NCBI GenBank assembly: GCA_001579985.1 | Contig: LRSR01007387.1 | Coordinates: 1 to 28,176, forward strand | Source of the DNA: Hypsibius dujardini | Taxonomy: Eukaryota > Tardigrada > Eutardigrada > Parachela > Hypsibiidae | Reading direction: 5' to 3' | Length of the DNA stretch: 28,176 nt | In this document: positions 23,704 through 28,176 of the stretch, piece by piece | How positions within the stretch are numbered: the stretch's first letter is position 1 | How the letters are laid out: each line of letters begins with the position of its first letter | Notes under the pieces: generated by a model | What the model was told of the DNA's origin: nothing | Database searches by the model: none | What the model saw: only the letters and a program-made list of their open reading frames with translations | Translations under genes and position numbers: made by a program

Positions 23704-25529
23704 ATGGCTAAAAATACTGTGAGCAGTTCATTCCGCGGGATCGACGTGGACCAGTACAATGACGACGCGTACGAAGACAACGGCACCGCGGAGAACGGCG
23801 ACGTCGCCAGTCCGGGTCCGGATGACGCCGAGCTTGTCAGACTGCTCAACCAGTAAGGCTTGACTTCCGATTTTTTATTTCGATATCCCGAATGGAAAAG
23901 GAGTGTTTGTCTTCAGAGGCAACAATGTGGAGGCACTGAAATTGGCCATCGCCAAGGCACCTTTGAACAGCAAGCAGCAAGCAGTTAAGGTGAGGACGTC
24001 TCATTCCAAAAACAAACGTTTTCCCTCGAGTGCCCGGAGTTTTCCAATTTTTTTTAGGAAATGCATACATCGAAGTATTAAAAGCTAATTAAAAAAAGGA
24101 AAAACTTCGTTCCAACTGAAGACAGCAATGTGATTGATTTTAAAAAAGTGGGAGAGTGCAAAGGGTTCAATCTTTCAATCAATCAATCGCGCAGGCTGAC
24201 AGTAGTTTCAATAAACGGTGCTTCGGTTGATTGTTGATTAGTTGCCGGTTGCTGAAAAATTCAATTTAGTTAAGTTAACTAATTGAGGAGTTTTTTGAGT
24301 TGATATCCGGATTTTTCTACGCACAAGGATGTCTTGTAGTATCGTATGCATGAAATGTGGCATGCGACAGAACACAATCATGCGATGGTCAAAATCAACT
24401 TATATGGGAAGAGCGAAAGAAGTTTAAATCCATCAATCAATCGACTAAACACATACAATAGTAAACGCGATCAGCAAAATTTGCCAGGGGTATTCATTGA
24501 CGGTGGATTGATTGATTGATTGAGTGATTGACGGTGGATTGATTGATTGATTGAGTGATTGACGGTGGATTGATTGAGTGAGTGGTTTCACTTCTATTGA
24601 TTTGGCTTTACTGTTGAAGGGGTAATAGATTTTTAATTTCTCGATCTACAGGATAAAGCACTGCAAACCGTGCTGCGGATCATGACCAGCTTCAAGAACT
24701 CAGACATTGACGCGGCCCTCCAGAGCATGACCAATCCGGACCACATTGACACCCTGATGAAGTACATCTACCGGGGCTTTGACTTCCCCGCGAACAGTTC
24801 AATGCTGTTGAACTGGCATGAGAAGGTACGAAACTAGAAATCTCTCCCACTCATAAATCACTCGAAGCATGAGTACTTTGTTAGTACTGTAATTTGAGAA
24901 TCATTCTAATAGTCAATAATGACTTTCCCATCATATCATGATTTCGAATTATTTTTTTAATTGAAAGGGTAAACTAAAGCATTGCTGGGATGAACGTTTA
25001 GGACTGACAAATTAAAACTAAATAAAGCTGAAATTAATAGAACTAATACCAAACTAAACTTTTAGTGGCAGATTCAAAACTAAGCTAACACTTCAAGTCA
25101 CTACATATTTAATCAAGAGGAAGAAGAATAAAAATGCTAGTCGGTAAGTGCGTCATGTTGAATCATTTTAAAGTTGAAATTAGATTAGAACTAAAACCGA
25201 AATTTTAAACTTTTCATTGATAAACTGTTTGGTTTCAGTTTTCCTAGTTCCTGAAAAAACTAAACGAAAACTCCTGGTCACTGAAGATAAAAAATAATCG
25301 TCAAGTGCATAATTTTGAATTACTTTTAAAGTTGAATGAAACTCGGAAAATTAGATAGATGAACATTATTATTTGTAGATCTCATGGTGGATTCGAAATT
25401 TATTTAGACTATTGTTAAGAGTGAAGTTGAATAAACTATCCTAAGCGTTTTATGTGTTTCCTGTAGGTTTACGCGATAGGTGGCGTGGGAAGCGTCATGC
25501 GCGTCCTCACCGACAAAAGGAGGCTCTGA
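23704..25529 (+). CDS. ARPC5: Actin-related protein 2/3 complex subunit 5
   Basis: Exons 23704-23852, 23917-23989, 24652-24825 and 25467-25529 give 152 residues, the family's usual length (human 151). ARPC5 (p16) is the smallest subunit of the Arp2/3 complex, which nucleates branched actin filaments. Matching landmarks are FRGIDVDQYNDDAYED near the start, an acidic linker, then NNVEALKLAIAKAP.NSK, LQTVLRIMTSFKNSDIDAAL, LMKYIYRGFDFPANSS, LLNWHEKVYAIGGVGSVMRV and the C-terminal LTDKRRL. The ATG in CCACAATGGC begins the expected N-terminus. All helices are present and no residues appear lost. Intron 2 (662 bp) carries 31-bp tandem repeats; intron 3 is 641 bp and AT-rich. Confidence 0.96.
24498..24582 (+). 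repeat. 31-bp tandem repeat in ARPC5 intron 2
   Basis: The unit begins TGACGGTGGATTGATTGATT and occurs twice in full (24498-24528, 24529-24559) with a partial third. It grows out of ATTG tetranucleotides, so it is a higher-order form of the dispersed repeat. Confidence 0.92.
24826..25466 (+). other. ARPC5 intron 3, AT-rich with a diverged duplication
   Basis: Many AACTAAA phrases occur. A similar phrase, AAGTGC(G/A)T followed by TTTGAAT or TTGAAT and TTTTAAAGTTGAA, appears near 25146-25178 and 25303-25338, about 160 bp apart. No gene seen. Confidence 0.45.
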
Positions 25530-26278
25530 CCGAATAGTCTCGTGCTCTTTTCCGTCTCTTCTACGATTTCTTCGACCGAATATTTATTTTGGAAATTTCG
25601 CTATTCATGTGAATTAATTGTTCGCCATTTTTGACAGCTTTCCCCTTTTTTACCCTCGTATACGTTCCTGGACCTGGATAGACTCGTATCTTGTACTATG
25701 CGGATGTCTGTAGTCATAGTGCCGTAGAACCTTCCGACTACGGAACGGTGGGCATCTTCTTCCATATCACTACGATTCATGCCTGCCTATGCCTGGCTAC
25801 GGAATTTTTGTTTCATTACCAATGGATCCTCTCGTTGAGCTACTTGTCTGGCGTGTGAATGAATTTCTTTCTGCAGAGAGAATTACATGTCTGTGAGAAG
25901 GTTTTCTTGAACAGACAGGCAAGGCAGACAGGCAGACAAACAGACAGACATGGCTAGGCGTTTTATACGATTATTGCCGCATTTAGGGCACCACCGATCG
26001 GAGGAGTCACTTCATTAGCGGGCTCGGTGATTGCTCCGGGAAGCCGATAATGGGGCTCATTGGCAAAGCAAACTCGGATGGTTATCTGTGAGAGCGCTCG
26101 CGTTAAGTACTCCATTCCGCGGCTCTTTACGACCGTTCTGTTTCGTCCACACACTACGATGGCTATCGCGGTGGTGGTGGAGGATCATCCCATTCACTCT
26201 TTATCGTCCTCGCATCTTCCGTCATCTAGAGCGCTCAAGGAATTCCATTCGACGACGACTCATTCAACGGGAGAGACG
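25530..26278. other. ARPC5 3' flank
   Basis: The 3' UTR should start here; there is no clear AATAAA close to the stop. A CAGACAGG cluster lies at about 25912-25950. Open frames at 25960-26340 on both strands show no recognisable domain. I see nothing else. Confidence 0.45.
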
Positions 26279-26580
26279 AGACAGACAGCAAGGAACGACA
26301 GACAAAGGTTTGCTAAACAATGGGACAGACAAGTAGAATAGAGAGATAGACAGGCAAATTGACAGCTAGAAAGACAGGCGCGTGAGCAGACAGACAGACA
26401 GACAGACAAATAGACGGACAGACAAATAGACAGACAAACAGACAAATAGACGGACAGACAGACAGACAGACAAATAGACAGACAAACAGACAAATAGACG
26501 GACAGACAGTCAGACAGACAGACACATGCCGGAAGTTCCAAACCAGGCAACCAGATGGATAGAAAGACAGACAATCATGT
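26279..26580. repeat. Large (CAGA)n array with 48-bp higher-order period
   Basis: CAGACAGACAAATAGACGGACAGA-type units cover about 300 bp. A longer unit starting GACAAATAGACAGACAAACA begins at 26421 and again at 26469, so the array has a 48-bp higher-order period over at least two copies. Confidence 0.9.
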
Positions 26581-27320
26581 GGATGATATGTTAACCAGAC
26601 AAGCGAATATATACAGACATGCATGGCAGTTAACTGAAACGGGTTCTCATCAAAAAGGAGGGTAGATTTTCGGGGCGTACGATCGACGGCTTAATTACTG
26701 GAATTCAGTCGGGGATGTGGGTAGACGTTTCAGCATGGCAGGATCTGGCCTTGTAATTTTTTTCTCCCTCCCCCATACAGTACATACAGTAAGAGAGCAG
26801 CAAGCCTTGAAGGAAGACACAGGACCTATCACTCAACCGGTCCCTCCTGCTGGAGGGATAAAGCGAGCCAACGTTCCCAGCGGGCTCTAATGAGGTGGAT
26901 TTGTGTGTGTGTGCGCGCTGGCAAATTAGTGCTCGCGGAAGTATGTAATTATTTTGCCTACAGCTACAGGCAGGCCAACTGAAAGTAGAGGAAGAGTGTG
27001 TACGCGCGAGCGAGGGTCATCCGCGATCCCAGCAGTGAATCGGCCTCCTCCGCTCCGAAACGCTCGCCTGCCCGCGCGGAATGCGTTCTCACCTGTTCTT
27101 TGATTATGCGATGAGCCGATTTTCACCTATACTTTTGTTCTAAAAACGGCTAAATTATAGGGTTGCCAAATGACGTGTGGTAGTACAAGACGTGATCATG
27201 GAACTGTCTATACTTTATTCCATCAAAAGGGGACATGTGCCGGTAAAGACCCATCTTCCAGACAAATCCTTAAGCTGGTGGAAGAATAATCTTTGAAAGT
27301 TACATAACCGTCAATTTATC
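26581..27320. other. Intergenic DNA, no gene seen
   Basis: A short (TG)n run with GCGCGC lies at 26899-26918, and a moderately GC-rich stretch at about 27000-27090. I cannot support any coding or RNA gene. Confidence 0.4.
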
Positions 27321-27326
27321 TTTCTA

Positions 27327-27328
27327 GC

Positions 27329-27390
<62 letters not shown>

Positions 27391-27416
27391 CCTGTTTGAC
27401 TGTCTGTCGCTCTATG
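27327..27416. repeat. (TCTG)n array
   Basis: About a dozen near-perfect CTGT units (27329-27375) followed by decayed ones. On the + strand this is the reverse complement of the array at 26279-26580, so the two face each other about 750 bp apart. Confidence 0.92.
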
Positions 27417-28176
27417 CTTATCTGTATGTATGTTTGTCTGCCTGCCTTCCAGTCTGTTCTTTCGCCTCTAAAACCGCAAGTCAATTTACGGTCCAAAGAA
27501 CGTGTCTTGGTCCACACGAACGAACACTACAAATCCCGGCTCATTAAAGGATTGCTTGCAACAGCCTCACATGGTCCCAAGCACGGCAAATTGTTGTGTG
27601 TAGAGAGTAAACGTGGTGTGTCGACGACTCTTGGCTGTCTTCCCCATTTCGCGATATCAACGTTCCCCTATTGAAAATCGGGAAATGTCCCAAGTCTGTA
27701 ATTATGCTAAAAGTTCTTGCGCGCGCTATTCAAATCCCTCCATTCACTACACACAACACTTGTGGGTACTACTACTTCTACTGCCATATGTCCTGTGGGT
27801 ACTTCTACTGCCGTATGAGAACAAACTTTTCCACTTTACCCACATCTATCAGGATTCCTCGTTTCATTGTGTCCCCAATCCATGATGGGAAATTAAGAAG
27901 AATTTCCTCGCAATTTCCTTCGACGATCAACTATATTGCAGGACAGGGCGCACTCAGACAGACAGTCAGTCAGTTCAGTCAGTCCGTTCAGTCAGTCTGA
28001 AGGATGAATAAAGAAAGATGGGCGAATTGCAGCAAACTATTTCCCTATATGCAATTAGAGGACTAATTCAAAGCGACAGCAAGCCGACACGTCGCCTGTG
28101 AACAAAGCTACTTAAAAGCAATTTACCGTGCCTGCTTTGAGAGTGAGACTCGCTTTTCTTTTGGGTTTTCTCTTTT
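27417..28176. other. Right end of window, short duplications only
   Basis: A direct duplication, TGTGGGTACT then TTCTACTGCC(A/G)TATG, occurs at 27761-27790 and 27794-27817. CAGT/GTCA tetranucleotides cluster at 27957-27998, and an AATAAA follows at 28006-28011. The open frames here are Tyr/Cys-rich products of the duplication and lack family resemblance. Confidence 0.5.

Noticed and set aside
26386-26530. Regularly repeated units that could suggest a CRISPR array
   Set aside because: The spacing is a tetranucleotide microsatellite with a higher-order period, with no unique spacers, in a eukaryotic intron-bearing genome.
27613-28000. Tyr/Cys-rich small protein at the right end
   Set aside because: It arises from a 24-30 bp direct duplication and the CAGT repeat; no known domain and no exon signals.

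Overview
The window is nuclear DNA from a compact metazoan genome. Ten protein genes sit in 28 kb, and 29 GT-AG introns can be placed by joining reading frames of conserved proteins; most introns are 60-700 bp. The gene content (a CCAP/NPSR-type neuropeptide receptor, RRM/EBM-type UPF3, ARPC5, short-form adenylate kinase) points to an invertebrate, most likely a protostome. I cannot name the phylum from sequence alone. Non-coding DNA is strewn with two tetranucleotide families, (CAGA/TCTG)n and (ATTG/CAAT)n.

Layout: 50-1436 (+) 3' part of a CCAP-receptor-like GPCR. 2393-2800 (-) COX20 and 2994-3567 (-) prefoldin subunit 4, a close same-strand pair. 4029-5050 (+) LTO1-like. 5347-5807 a TIR-flanked DNA transposon remnant, and 5862-5945 a perfect 32-bp-arm foldback. 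6363-9091 (+) ADP/ATP translocase. 11013-14577 (+) canonical poly(A) polymerase with a Gln/His-rich N-terminus. 15646-16418 (-) a small OB-fold protein resembling RMI2. 16839-19483 (+) UPF3 with an intact exon-junction-complex-binding motif at its very C-terminus. 20257-22413 (-) adenylate kinase, short (AK1) type. 23704-25529 (+) ARPC5. 25530-28176 repeat-rich DNA with no gene I can support.

The genes are mostly housekeeping and are not one pathway, though two handle mRNA (poly(A) polymerase, UPF3) and three are mitochondrial or energy-linked (COX20, ADP/ATP carrier, adenylate kinase). Order is mixed: head-to-head pairs (PFDN4/LTO1, RMI2-like/UPF3, AK/ARPC5) probably share promoter regions. 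The COX20 start codon is directly preceded by a splice-acceptor-like sequence 193 bp downstream of prefoldin 4, hinting at operon-style expression or a 5'UTR intron. Exon joins below were worked out by eye from frame, GT/AG signals and family similarity, without RNA evidence.
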